Source: a virus
IMG/VR virus record: IMGVR_UViG_3300031578_000044
Coordinates: 1-55,580 of that record
DNA: 55,580 nt
Reading direction: 5' to 3' (one strand)
The position numbers and the translations under genes were made by a program. The notes under the pieces were generated by a model. That model was given only the letters and a program-made list of their open reading frames with translations. It was not told the DNA's origin and did not search any database. Of this stretch, positions 49,279 to 55,580 are shown one piece after another. Each line of letters opens with the position of its first letter. Positions within the stretch are counted from its first letter, which is position 1.

Positions 49279-50787
49279 ATGGCGTTCTCTAAGACCGCTC
49301 GAGCAGACGTGACGCAGCCTTCGTGGTCGATGGACCATTGGGGCAACTTCGTGCAGCAAGCGCGTGGGCGCGTTCGTACTGCTTCAGGTTCCCCGAACCT
49401 GGTGTCCCAGGCATCGGAGATCCTCCAAGAGAACTTCTCTCCCGAGAAGTACCTCCTGACGCACGCGACCATCGTGGCGTCGGTGGATACCGATGACGTG
49501 CAGAACGTCAAGCTCGGGAACATCAACGAGCTCGGTCGCAAGGTGAATCGCCGGTGGGCGAACTACCGCATCAAGCCGGGCTGCGACATCTACATCAACA
49601 ACAACCACGACGCGTGGGACCGACCGGTGCTCCTCAAGAGCTACCGAACCTTCGTCGGCGCCCACAACTTCGTGGAGCACGTTCAGATCGAGGACCAGTC
49701 GAAGGGCCGCATCATCGATGCTGCTGCCCGCGACATCGGCGACTCGGTCTACGTGGACATCCTCATCGCGACCAACCGCCGTCACTCGAGCCTGATTCGG
49801 GACATCGAAGCTGGCCGCATGAACACGATGAGCATGGGCTGCTCCGTCACGGAAACGATCTGCACGAAGTGCGGGAACGTGGCCGCCGACGAGACGGAGA
49901 TGTGCGAGCACGTCAAGTACGCCAAGGGGCAGTACGAGTACGACTCGTTGGGACGCAAGTACCGAGTGGCCGAACTCTGCGGCCATAGTGACATCGACCC
50001 CACAGGCGGCGTGACGTTCATCGAAGCGTCATGGGTCGCGGTCCCTGCTTTCCAGGGTGCCGTGATGCGCAACATCCTTGCGCCAGGCTCCATCAACTTG
50101 GATACGCGGAGTCAGATGCAGAAGGTGCTCTCAGAGCCCCCTTCGCAGTGGACTGCCGACGATGATCAAATGGCCAAGGCCGCTCGCACACTCGAAGTGA
50201 CGTTCGATGAGAACTCCCTCGATGCTGTGCAGCTCGCCGAGCGCCGTCGCCTCCAGCGTATTGCTGAGATGCCCGCCATGCCTGAGATGCCCCCAATGGG
50301 TGCTCCGGGCGAAGGTGGCGCACCAGGCGGTGAAGAAGCTGACCCGATGAAGGATCTCGAGGACGAGATCGAGAAGTACGTCCTCGACAAGATCAAGAAG
50401 AAGATTCGGGACAAGATGGTTTCGGAGGAGGACGAGGACCAGGTTTCCGAAGAGGAACTTGCCACGTCGTCCAACGAGAACATCAACCACCAAGCAGCCA
50501 AAGTCGCTGCACTGACGAACGGTACGAAGACCCTTCTTCGCATCGCTCGCTCTGACGTGGAGTTGCTCGACGGGATGGCCCGTCTCCAGCAAAGCCACGG
50601 CATCAAAGTTTCGAGAGAACTGTACAGGACCGCCCTCCGGGTCGGGTCTACCGACGGGCACCCCTCTCTCGAAAAGTACCTCGTGCAATGTGCCGAGGTG
50701 CTTGGTCACAACCCAAACACGGGAGAATCCAAGACCTTGGTGCGTCTTGGGCGAATCCTTTCAATGCGAAAGAAGACCCGGTTCTAG
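49279..50787 (+). CDS. Capsid maturation (prohead) protease
   Basis: This 502-residue protein looks like the phage head maturation protease. The N-terminal domain has a candidate catalytic His in NFVEHVQIEDQSKG (about residue 134) and a candidate Ser in MNTMSMGCSV (about residue 185), the His-Ser layout of prohead serine proteases. A Cys/His cluster follows (CTKCGN, MCEHVKY, LCGHSD), then FIEASWVAVPAFQGAVMRN. The second half is acidic and helical and may act as a scaffold domain. The gene lies two genes before a decoration candidate and the capsid gene, as expected. Exact catalytic residues are inferred, not proven. Confidence 0.72.
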   Translation: MAFSKTARADVTQPSWSMDHWGNFVQQARGRVRTASGSPNLVSQASEILQENFSPEKYLLTHATIVASVDTDDVQNVKLGNINELGRKVNRRWANYRIKPGCDIYINNNHDAWDRPVLLKSYRTFVGAHNFVEHVQIEDQSKGRIIDAAARDIGDSVYVDILIATNRRHSSLIRDIEAGRMNTMSMGCSVTETICTKCGNVAADETEMCEHVKYAKGQYEYDSLGRKYRVAELCGHSDIDPTGGVTFIEASWVAVPAFQGAVMRNILAPGSINLDTRSQMQKVLSEPPSQWTADDDQMAKAARTLEVTFDENSLDAVQLAERRRLQRIAEMPAMPEMPPMGAPGEGGAPGGEEADPMKDLEDEIEKYVLDKIKKKIRDKMVSEEDEDQVSEEELATSSNENINHQAAKVAALTNGTKTLLRIARSDVELLDGMARLQQSHGIKVSRELYRTALRVGSTDGHPSLEKYLVQCAEVLGHNPNTGESKTLVRLGRILSMRKKTRF

Positions 50788-50818
50788 CCAGAACACCAAG
50801 TCTCAGGAGAAAAAAATC

Positions 50819-52264
50819 ATGGCACGTCAACGACTCACCCGTAAGCTGGCCGAGCAAAGCAAAAAGGCCTCCCCTCCCCCACAGATCCCCGCGGTCGATC
50901 GCACTGAGGGCCCGAGCAATCCGGCCTACTACCCCGATCCCGACGCGGACAAGTATCAGAACGGCGACACCAGCTCGTGGGCAGAAGATCCCCACAAGCC
51001 GATGGAGCCCGAGAGCCCGCCCCCGGCCATGCCCGGTAACCTGACCACGGAGAAGCTGGATCACCCCGGCACCTCCGAGTTCAGCAAGAAGCCCGAAACC
51101 CCGGAGCAAGCTGCTGCCGAAGGTGGCGGCGGTGGCAAGTCGGCGTCCCTCAAGGAGCTCGCCGAGCAGCGCGCTACCCTGTGCGTCCGTCTCGCTTCTG
51201 CAATGCTGCCCAAGTCCTCGGCCCTCGAGATCGAGGAGCGCGCTGTCAGGCTCATGGACCTTGACGACGCAAAGCTCAAGGCCGCAATGGAGACCTTCAA
51301 CGTCCTCGCCGGCGAAGAGCCCGACGAGTTCGAAGAGGGCGAAGAGTCCGAAGGGACCAAGGAGTTCGACGAAGAGAAGGAAGGCGGCAAGAAGGCTGCT
51401 CACGAACTCACCGCGCACTCGGCACGCATCGCGAAGATTGAGGGTGCGCTTGGTCGCATCGTCAAGGCCATGGGCCACTTCTTCGGGATGGAAGAGGGCG
51501 ACGAGGGCATGAGCGACAAGGAGCTCATGGCCTACCTCATGGCCGAGGACATGGACGGCGACGGCGTCGACCAGAACGAGCCCGACTACGGCTACGGCGG
51601 TGGCGGCGAGAAGTCCTCCATGGAAGAGGAAGTGGAAGAGGAAGAGGCCATGCTTCGCGCCATGCTCGAGGAGATGGACGAGGAAATGGCTGTCATGGCT
51701 TCGGCCGCGACCGAGACCACCGAGCCTCTCGCCAAGGGTGCGGACATCCAATCGGGTGAGGGCGGCAACGTCAATCCCGATCCCGCTCCCCACACTCCCG
51801 TCGTCGCTCAGAGCGACGGTGCCGAGAAGAAGGCCAACGAGGACCCCACCGACAACGACATCGAGATCAGCGCCTCTGGTGCTGACCCGATGGGTCTGAT
51901 GGACCTCACCGCTTCGGCCGACGACGAGCTGCTTGCTCTCTACGCCGATCTCGACCTGCCCAAGACGGCCGGTGAGGAAATGGAAGAGGCCGAGGAAGCC
52001 CCGGTCGACGACGAAGCCGGAACCGATGAGAAGGCCGAAGAGGACGACATCGAGTTCGGTGCCGACGACGAGAAGAAGGGTGGCAAGAAGGCCGCACCCG
52101 TCAAGCAACGTCCGCAGCCCAAGGCGGCTTCGGCCGGCGCTCGCACGCTCGGCAATGTTGCCGGGATGCCCAAGGCTGCACACGACGAGATCGCCGAGCT
52201 CGGCAAGATCTGGGACACCGCTCCCGACGTTGCGTCTGTGTTCGGACTCCCCAGCGGAAGCTGA
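50819..52264 (+). CDS. Acidic protein, probable scaffolding or prohead core protein (481 aa)
   Basis: I start at ATG 50819, which is preceded by CAGGAGAAAAAA; in-frame sequence back to 50690 overlaps the protease gene. The protein is very acidic and Ala/Glu/Pro-rich, with helices (SLKELAEQRATLCVRLASAM, SKEL-type repeats) and long Glu/Asp stretches. The C-terminal 60 residues look ordered (GARTLGNVAGMPKAAHDEIA, then LGKIWDTAPDV). Such composition between protease and capsid genes is typical of scaffold proteins that are later degraded. No sequence family was recognised. Confidence 0.55.
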   Translation: MARQRLTRKLAEQSKKASPPPQIPAVDRTEGPSNPAYYPDPDADKYQNGDTSSWAEDPHKPMEPESPPPAMPGNLTTEKLDHPGTSEFSKKPETPEQAAAEGGGGGKSASLKELAEQRATLCVRLASAMLPKSSALEIEERAVRLMDLDDAKLKAAMETFNVLAGEEPDEFEEGEESEGTKEFDEEKEGGKKAAHELTAHSARIAKIEGALGRIVKAMGHFFGMEEGDEGMSDKELMAYLMAEDMDGDGVDQNEPDYGYGGGGEKSSMEEEVEEEEAMLRAMLEEMDEEMAVMASAATETTEPLAKGADIQSGEGGNVNPDPAPHTPVVAQSDGAEKKANEDPTDNDIEISASGADPMGLMDLTASADDELLALYADLDLPKTAGEEMEEAEEAPVDDEAGTDEKAEEDDIEFGADDEKKGGKKAAPVKQRPQPKAASAGARTLGNVAGMPKAAHDEIAELGKIWDTAPDVASVFGLPSGS

Positions 52265-52454
52265 TCAGAGAGTTCTCCAGGTCGAAGGGGCTTTTAGTTT
52301 CCCTATAAGCCCTTTCGACCTCGGTAAAGCCCCTATCTGGGGACCATATATGTGAATGACGAGGTTTCGGGTCGGTAGCGTGAATTGATCTTATTCCGAG
52401 ATCAGCCGACACGAACCCCATCACACTCAGCCAGTAAACAAGGAGCACAGCGAT
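52265..52454. other. Structured leader before the decoration and capsid genes
   Basis: There is no gene in these 190 bases. GGTCGAAGGGGCTT (52280-52293) pairs with AAGCCCTTTCGACC (52307-52320), with one G-T pair and a 13-base loop. CCCC/GGGG (52330-52333 and 52339-52342) forms a small hairpin. GTCGG (52371-52375) and TGATCT (52386-52391) pair with AGATCA (52399-52404) and CCGAC (52406-52410). The TTTTAG...CCCTATAAGCCCTTT stretch (52292-52315) resembles the putative late motif. AGGAGC precedes ATG 52455. Confidence 0.55.
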
Positions 52455-53114
52455 ATGCCAATGCTTGGACAGGCGAGTGGCGGGTTCACGGAGAGCTCTG
52501 CAGCCCTACGGCTTTTGCACGTAGGAATTAGGAACGCAACGGGCGTTCTGACCGCAGATGGCTTCACCCAGACCAACCCTCCCATCGTCACTACAGCGGG
52601 CACGATTTCCACTCAGACCAACACCGGCGTTGCCGGCGTCCTGAGCGGTTCCGTGGCCTTCACCCGACCCGATCAAGGGTCGAACTTCATCGGAGGTCCG
52701 GTTGAACCCGGCGCCCCCGACAACATTCTCATCCGCCCCCTCGGCGTGTTCGTGAACACGGCCGTCGGCAATGCGTTTGAGAACCAACCCGGACCTGCAT
52801 CCGGCAAGAACACCTACGTGTCTGCACAAGGAACCTACGGGAACCAACTGTTCGAGACGCAGGCCCTTGCCACGGTCGGTGCCGTCACCGTCGGTGACGA
52901 CCTGATCTACCAGGCCGGCCAAGAGCTCGTCGCTTCTCGCAACGGGTACCTCATGATGCGCGTCACCACGCAGACTGGTGCGGCGATTTCCCTGGACGTG
53001 GCTTCCACCACTTCCGAGGTCGCCAACGGCAATACTGCCTCAACCCTGCTGGGCGTCCTCAAGATGCCGCCCGACAGCGAGCAATTCGAGCTCGTCTACG
53101 ACCAGCGCGTCTAG
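52455..53114 (+). CDS. Putative head decoration protein (219 aa)
   Basis: This protein starts at ATG 52455 after AAGGAGC. It is beta-rich, low in charge and Gly/Thr/Val-rich (VTTAGTISTQTNTGVAGVLSG, for instance in pieces TTAGTIST and GVAGVLSG). It ends with a strand-rich region (NGYLMMRVTTQTGAAISLDV). It lies 15 bases before the capsid gene, behind a structured leader. Position and composition fit a decoration or capsid-stabilising protein. No catalytic motif was recognised. Confidence 0.5.
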   Translation: MPMLGQASGGFTESSAALRLLHVGIRNATGVLTADGFTQTNPPIVTTAGTISTQTNTGVAGVLSGSVAFTRPDQGSNFIGGPVEPGAPDNILIRPLGVFVNTAVGNAFENQPGPASGKNTYVSAQGTYGNQLFETQALATVGAVTVGDDLIYQAGQELVASRNGYLMMRVTTQTGAAISLDVASTTSEVANGNTASTLLGVLKMPPDSEQFELVYDQRV

Positions 53115-53129
53115 GAAAGGAGAGAGAAA

Positions 53130-54005
53130 ATGACCGGTGTATCCAACGCTGTGAAGCAAAAACTCATCTCCGAGTACATCAAGACCCCCGCGGGTCGTGC
53201 CAAGCTCGCTGCCTCTCTGACGCAGCCGCTCCGTACTCGGCGAGACTACACCTCGGTAGGCCGCAAGACCTTTTTGGTCGAGCAGCTCCCCGATGGTGCC
53301 CTGCCCATCTACGACAAAGACCCGGACGTGACAGCGTACGTGGTCGGCGAGGAAGGCGAGAACATCATCGCCGTCACCAAGCCACGTCGTGTGATTTTTC
53401 CGTTGTTCGAGATCGCCTCGAACCCGGAGATTCCACTCACCCAAATCAAGGAGCGTCGTTTCGATCTGATCGAGCGTGCTCAGGATCTTGCGCGTGCGCA
53501 GATCCAGGCTGCCGAAGACGAGCGCGTCTTCGCTGTCCTTGATGCCATCGCCACCAACGGGTTCGACTCGATCCCCGGTGGTACCAACCCCGACATTCCA
53601 GTGGTCGCTCCGATCTCTGGTGCGGTGCTGGCCGACGCCTTCGCTCTCATCGAGCGCCACGACCTCCGGGTCGCGCGCGTGTACATGAACGCGCGGGACT
53701 ACGCCGACATCAGGAAGTTTGGCCGCGATATTCTCGACATCGAGAGTCAGGCCACGCTGCTCAAGACCGGCCTCCAGGCTACCCTTTGGGGTGCCCAGGT
53801 CATCACGAGTCGCATCGTTCCTGCTGGCACCGTCTATGTATGTTGCGAACCTGAAATGTTCGGTAGGATTCCGGTCCGCACCGAGCTGACCGTCCTCTCT
53901 GCGGACGATCCCAAGGCTCGGACCATTGGCTTCAGTGTGTTCGAAAACTTGGGTATTGGTGCGTATAACCCGCGTGGGTTGACTCGCCTCACCGTGACCC
54001 GCTAG
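53130..54005 (+). CDS. Major capsid protein (HK97-fold type)
   Basis: This 291-residue protein is the likely major capsid protein. It has a strong ribosome-binding sequence (AGGAAAGGAGAGAG) before ATG 53130. The N-terminal arm is helical (AVKQKLISEYIKTPAGRAKL). The core has a long spine-helix candidate (FDLIERAQDLARAQIQAAED), a loop with GTNPDIPVV, and a beta-rich C-terminal part (LWGAQVITSRIVPAGTVYVC, GFSVFENLGIGAYNPRGLTR). Size and layout match HK97-fold capsid proteins of large myoviruses. It follows protease, scaffold and decoration genes and is followed by a strong terminator. Confidence 0.8.
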   Translation: MTGVSNAVKQKLISEYIKTPAGRAKLAASLTQPLRTRRDYTSVGRKTFLVEQLPDGALPIYDKDPDVTAYVVGEEGENIIAVTKPRRVIFPLFEIASNPEIPLTQIKERRFDLIERAQDLARAQIQAAEDERVFAVLDAIATNGFDSIPGGTNPDIPVVAPISGAVLADAFALIERHDLRVARVYMNARDYADIRKFGRDILDIESQATLLKTGLQATLWGAQVITSRIVPAGTVYVCCEPEMFGRIPVRTELTVLSADDPKARTIGFSVFENLGIGAYNPRGLTRLTVTR

Positions 54006-54031
54006 TAGCGGCAGAACGGCCAAACAAGGGA

Positions 54032-54065
54032 AGCCCTCACTCTTCGGAGTGGGGGCTTTTCCTTT
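54032..54065 (+). terminator. Strong Rho-independent terminator after the capsid gene
   Basis: AGCCCTCACTC (54032-54042) pairs with GAGTGGGGGCT (54047-54057) over 11 bp with one G-T pair, around a stable TTCG tetraloop (54043-54046). The stem is followed by TTTT and CCTTT. It ends the capsid transcript and separates the homing endonuclease from it. Confidence 0.9.
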
Positions 54066-54108
54066 GGTTGCGGAGCATACTGGAGCGTAGTAAAAGACCT
54101 TAGTACCT

Positions 54109-55083
54109 ATGCGTGCCATCCCGTGTCCCATCACCAAAGCCGAACTCGAGCAGCTCTATCTCGGCGAGAAACTCACCGACGACGAGGTCGCAGTCCGTAT
54201 CGGCAAGGAGGCGACAGCCAAGCGTGTGCGCTCATGGAGGAAGCGTCTGGGCATTCGCACGCTCCAGCGGTGGGAACGGTACGACGTGCCTCCGATCGAG
54301 GGGCGTCTCAAGTCGCTGCTCGTGGGATCGATGCTCGGTGACGGGAGGCTCGTCCACAGGACGCACGCGACCCACTACACGGAGAACCACGAGGACGACC
54401 AGAAACCCTATCTTGAGTGGAAAATGGCTCAGTGGGGCTCCTGGGTCCGCGTGGAGCCCAAGCACGTAGACAAGACGAAGGACGGCAAGACATACCGGTC
54501 TTGGCGGTTCCACACGGTCGCCCATGAGGCCCTGAACGACTGGCAAGCGTTGTTCTACGAGAACCGTGATCGAGGGTGGAAGATCCTTGTGCCCGAACTC
54601 GTGGATCACGTCGATGAATTCGCGCTCGCCATCTGGTACCTCGATGACGGCTACGCGGGGTGGTGGCCCGAGTACCTTTTCGGTTCGACAGCCGAGAGCC
54701 GCAAAGTGGCATGGGCGATCTTTGAGAAGTTCGGGCTCAAACCTCGGTGGCAATTCGTCAAAGAGATGGAGGGACGTGAAACTGGCAAGTTCCACATGGA
54801 GCGCGAGGACACAGCCGAGCGTTTTCTTGAGATCGTGCGCCCGCACGTCCCGGCCTGCATGGCCTACAAGGTCAAGAGCTTCGGTTACAACAGCGGGCGC
54901 AACAACATCATCAAGGGCAAGCTCGACCCCGAGGTCTTGCGCGAGCTGGCGGCCGAGGGGATTCCGATCCGACGCATGGCCAAGTTGTTCGGGGTCGGGG
55001 GCGCGACCATCGACCGACATCTCAAGAAGCATGGCATCGAGCACGCGAGAACCAAAGGGAACCCGCGCCACAGGACCCCATGA
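54109..55083 (+). CDS. LAGLIDADG homing endonuclease, free-standing
   Basis: This 324-residue protein has two LAGLIDADG helices: LLVGSMLGDGRL (about residues 65-80) and LAIWYLDDGYAG (about residues 172-183), each with its catalytic Asp. Residues 5-48 form a helix-turn-helix-like region (KLTDDEVAVRIGK), and the C-terminus has another (PIRRMAKLFGVGGATIDRHL) that may help bind DNA. It is not inside an intron or intein. It lies downstream of the capsid gene behind a terminator, a typical insertion site of mobile free-standing endonucleases. It is likely self-propagating rather than needed by the phage. Confidence 0.88.
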   Translation: MRAIPCPITKAELEQLYLGEKLTDDEVAVRIGKEATAKRVRSWRKRLGIRTLQRWERYDVPPIEGRLKSLLVGSMLGDGRLVHRTHATHYTENHEDDQKPYLEWKMAQWGSWVRVEPKHVDKTKDGKTYRSWRFHTVAHEALNDWQALFYENRDRGWKILVPELVDHVDEFALAIWYLDDGYAGWWPEYLFGSTAESRKVAWAIFEKFGLKPRWQFVKEMEGRETGKFHMEREDTAERFLEIVRPHVPACMAYKVKSFGYNSGRNNIIKGKLDPEVLRELAAEGIPIRRMAKLFGVGGATIDRHLKKHGIEHARTKGNPRHRTP

Positions 55084-55571
55084 GCAACAAAGACTTCCCA
55101 CTGTTTCCGGTCCCGGATGAGGGGCTGCCTTTGTTCGACGGGGTTGAGTACCGGCTGGATGGTCTGGAGCGGGAAGTTCGTGAAATTCTGTGGTCTCTTG
55201 CGGACCGTCTTGGTGAGTTGAAAGAGTGGGCCTGGCTGGTGGGCGGCACGCTGGAGAAGGGAGGTCTGCGAACGATTGTGCGGATGGCCGCTGTGGAGCT
55301 GAACCGTTGTGGGGTCCTTGCGGATGGGGTGTCCCCTGTAGACCTTCAAGAGGACATGGTGACGTGTTTCGTGCCGGAGGACTGCGCAGGGTTGTGGCGT
55401 AAGACGGTGGTGTGGCATGCCGTGGTGGTGGCGGTCACGACGTTGTCGGAGAAGGGGTCGAATCCAGTTTCCGATCGTCTTTGGTCACAGATTCGGCCTC
55501 GGCTGTTTGAAGCCTGGACCGAGCTTGCCGACAAGTTAGGCGTTGATGCGCCGGTTCTGGATGTGTGGTGA
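55080..55571 (+). CDS. Hypothetical protein (163 aa)
   Basis: This protein starts at ATG 55080, overlapping the homing endonuclease stop by 4 bases. It is mostly helical with many Trp and Leu residues (ILWSLADRLGELKEWAWLVG, RLWSQIRPRLFEAWTEL). It has two cysteines in the middle (NRCGVL, VTCFVPEDC). No domain was recognised. The four-base overlap suggests translational coupling to the endonuclease. Confidence 0.6.
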   Translation: MSNKDFPLFPVPDEGLPLFDGVEYRLDGLEREVREILWSLADRLGELKEWAWLVGGTLEKGGLRTIVRMAAVELNRCGVLADGVSPVDLQEDMVTCFVPEDCAGLWRKTVVWHAVVVAVTTLSEKGSNPVSDRLWSQIRPRLFEAWTELADKLGVDAPVLDVW

Positions 55572-55580
55572 GGGATCATC

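Noticed and set aside
50690-50818. Upstream in-frame extension of the acidic scaffold candidate
   Set aside because: It overlaps the protease gene by 98 bases, has no ribosome-binding site, and ATG 50819 has CAGGAGAAAAAA directly before it.
1-55580. tRNA genes, integrase and insertion sequences
   Set aside because: The few intergenic gaps were read for cloverleaf-like arms and the CCA/TTC pattern, and proteins for integrase or transposase motifs. None was convincing. A covariance-model tRNA search could still find one.

Overview
This window is a GC-rich segment (about 60% GC by eye) of a large tailed-phage genome. Nearly all genes lie on the + strand, are tightly packed and often overlap by a few bases. 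The hallmark genes are a large terminase, a portal, a capsid maturation protease, an HK97-fold-type major capsid protein and a phage-type replication set. No tail tube, sheath, tape-measure, lysis, tRNA or integrase gene was recognised. The host cannot be named. A phage-encoded lipoprotein shows the host is a bacterium. Overall the window fits a big, lytic-type, probably uncultured phage.

Positions 1-21756 form the replication, recombination and nucleotide block. They hold the end of a class II ribonucleotide reductase, a RecD2-like helicase, a likely ssDNA-binding protein, a RuvC-like nuclease, a RecA with a lysine-rich tail, thymidylate synthase, a nucleotidyltransferase, a Cas4/RecB-like nuclease, a sliding clamp, a Toprim primase and a clamp-loader ATPase. 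The Mre11-Rad50 (SbcCD) machine is spread over three genes: an N-terminal Rad50 half ending in a zinc hook (8514), an SbcD-like phosphoesterase (12656) and a C-terminal Rad50 half (16018). Two small genes run on the minus strand (1021-1194 and 12323-12586), each opposite a divergent + gene. The block ends with a NusG-like protein and a sigma region-4-like protein.

Positions 21812-55571 form the virion block: a lipoprotein, fibre or spike-like proteins, several unknown structural proteins, a Dps-like ferritin with a complete ferroxidase motif, a probable small terminase, the large terminase, the portal, a 2H-phosphoesterase/CCA-nucleotidyltransferase fusion, a 3125-residue polyvalent protein, the protease, a probable scaffold, a decoration candidate, the capsid protein and a LAGLIDADG homing endonuclease.

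The most interesting system is the 3125-residue protein (37377-46754) and its neighbours. It joins an R-S-ExE ADP-ribosyltransferase, a second ART-like module, two ParB-like modules, a C45-type Ntn-hydrolase, a topoisomerase IB with all five catalytic residues, a GNAT domain and a HEMTH metalloprotease. A short motif, [RK]-[VI]-A-x-x-[aromatic/His]-[aliphatic], marks termini and domain junctions of this protein and of at least four other proteins in the virion block. I propose that it is a capsid-targeting or processing signal for proteins packaged in the head and delivered with the DNA. A recurrent non-coding motif (TTTTC followed by CTAT/TTATA), about 40 bases before several starts, may be a late promoter read with the phage sigma-like factor.
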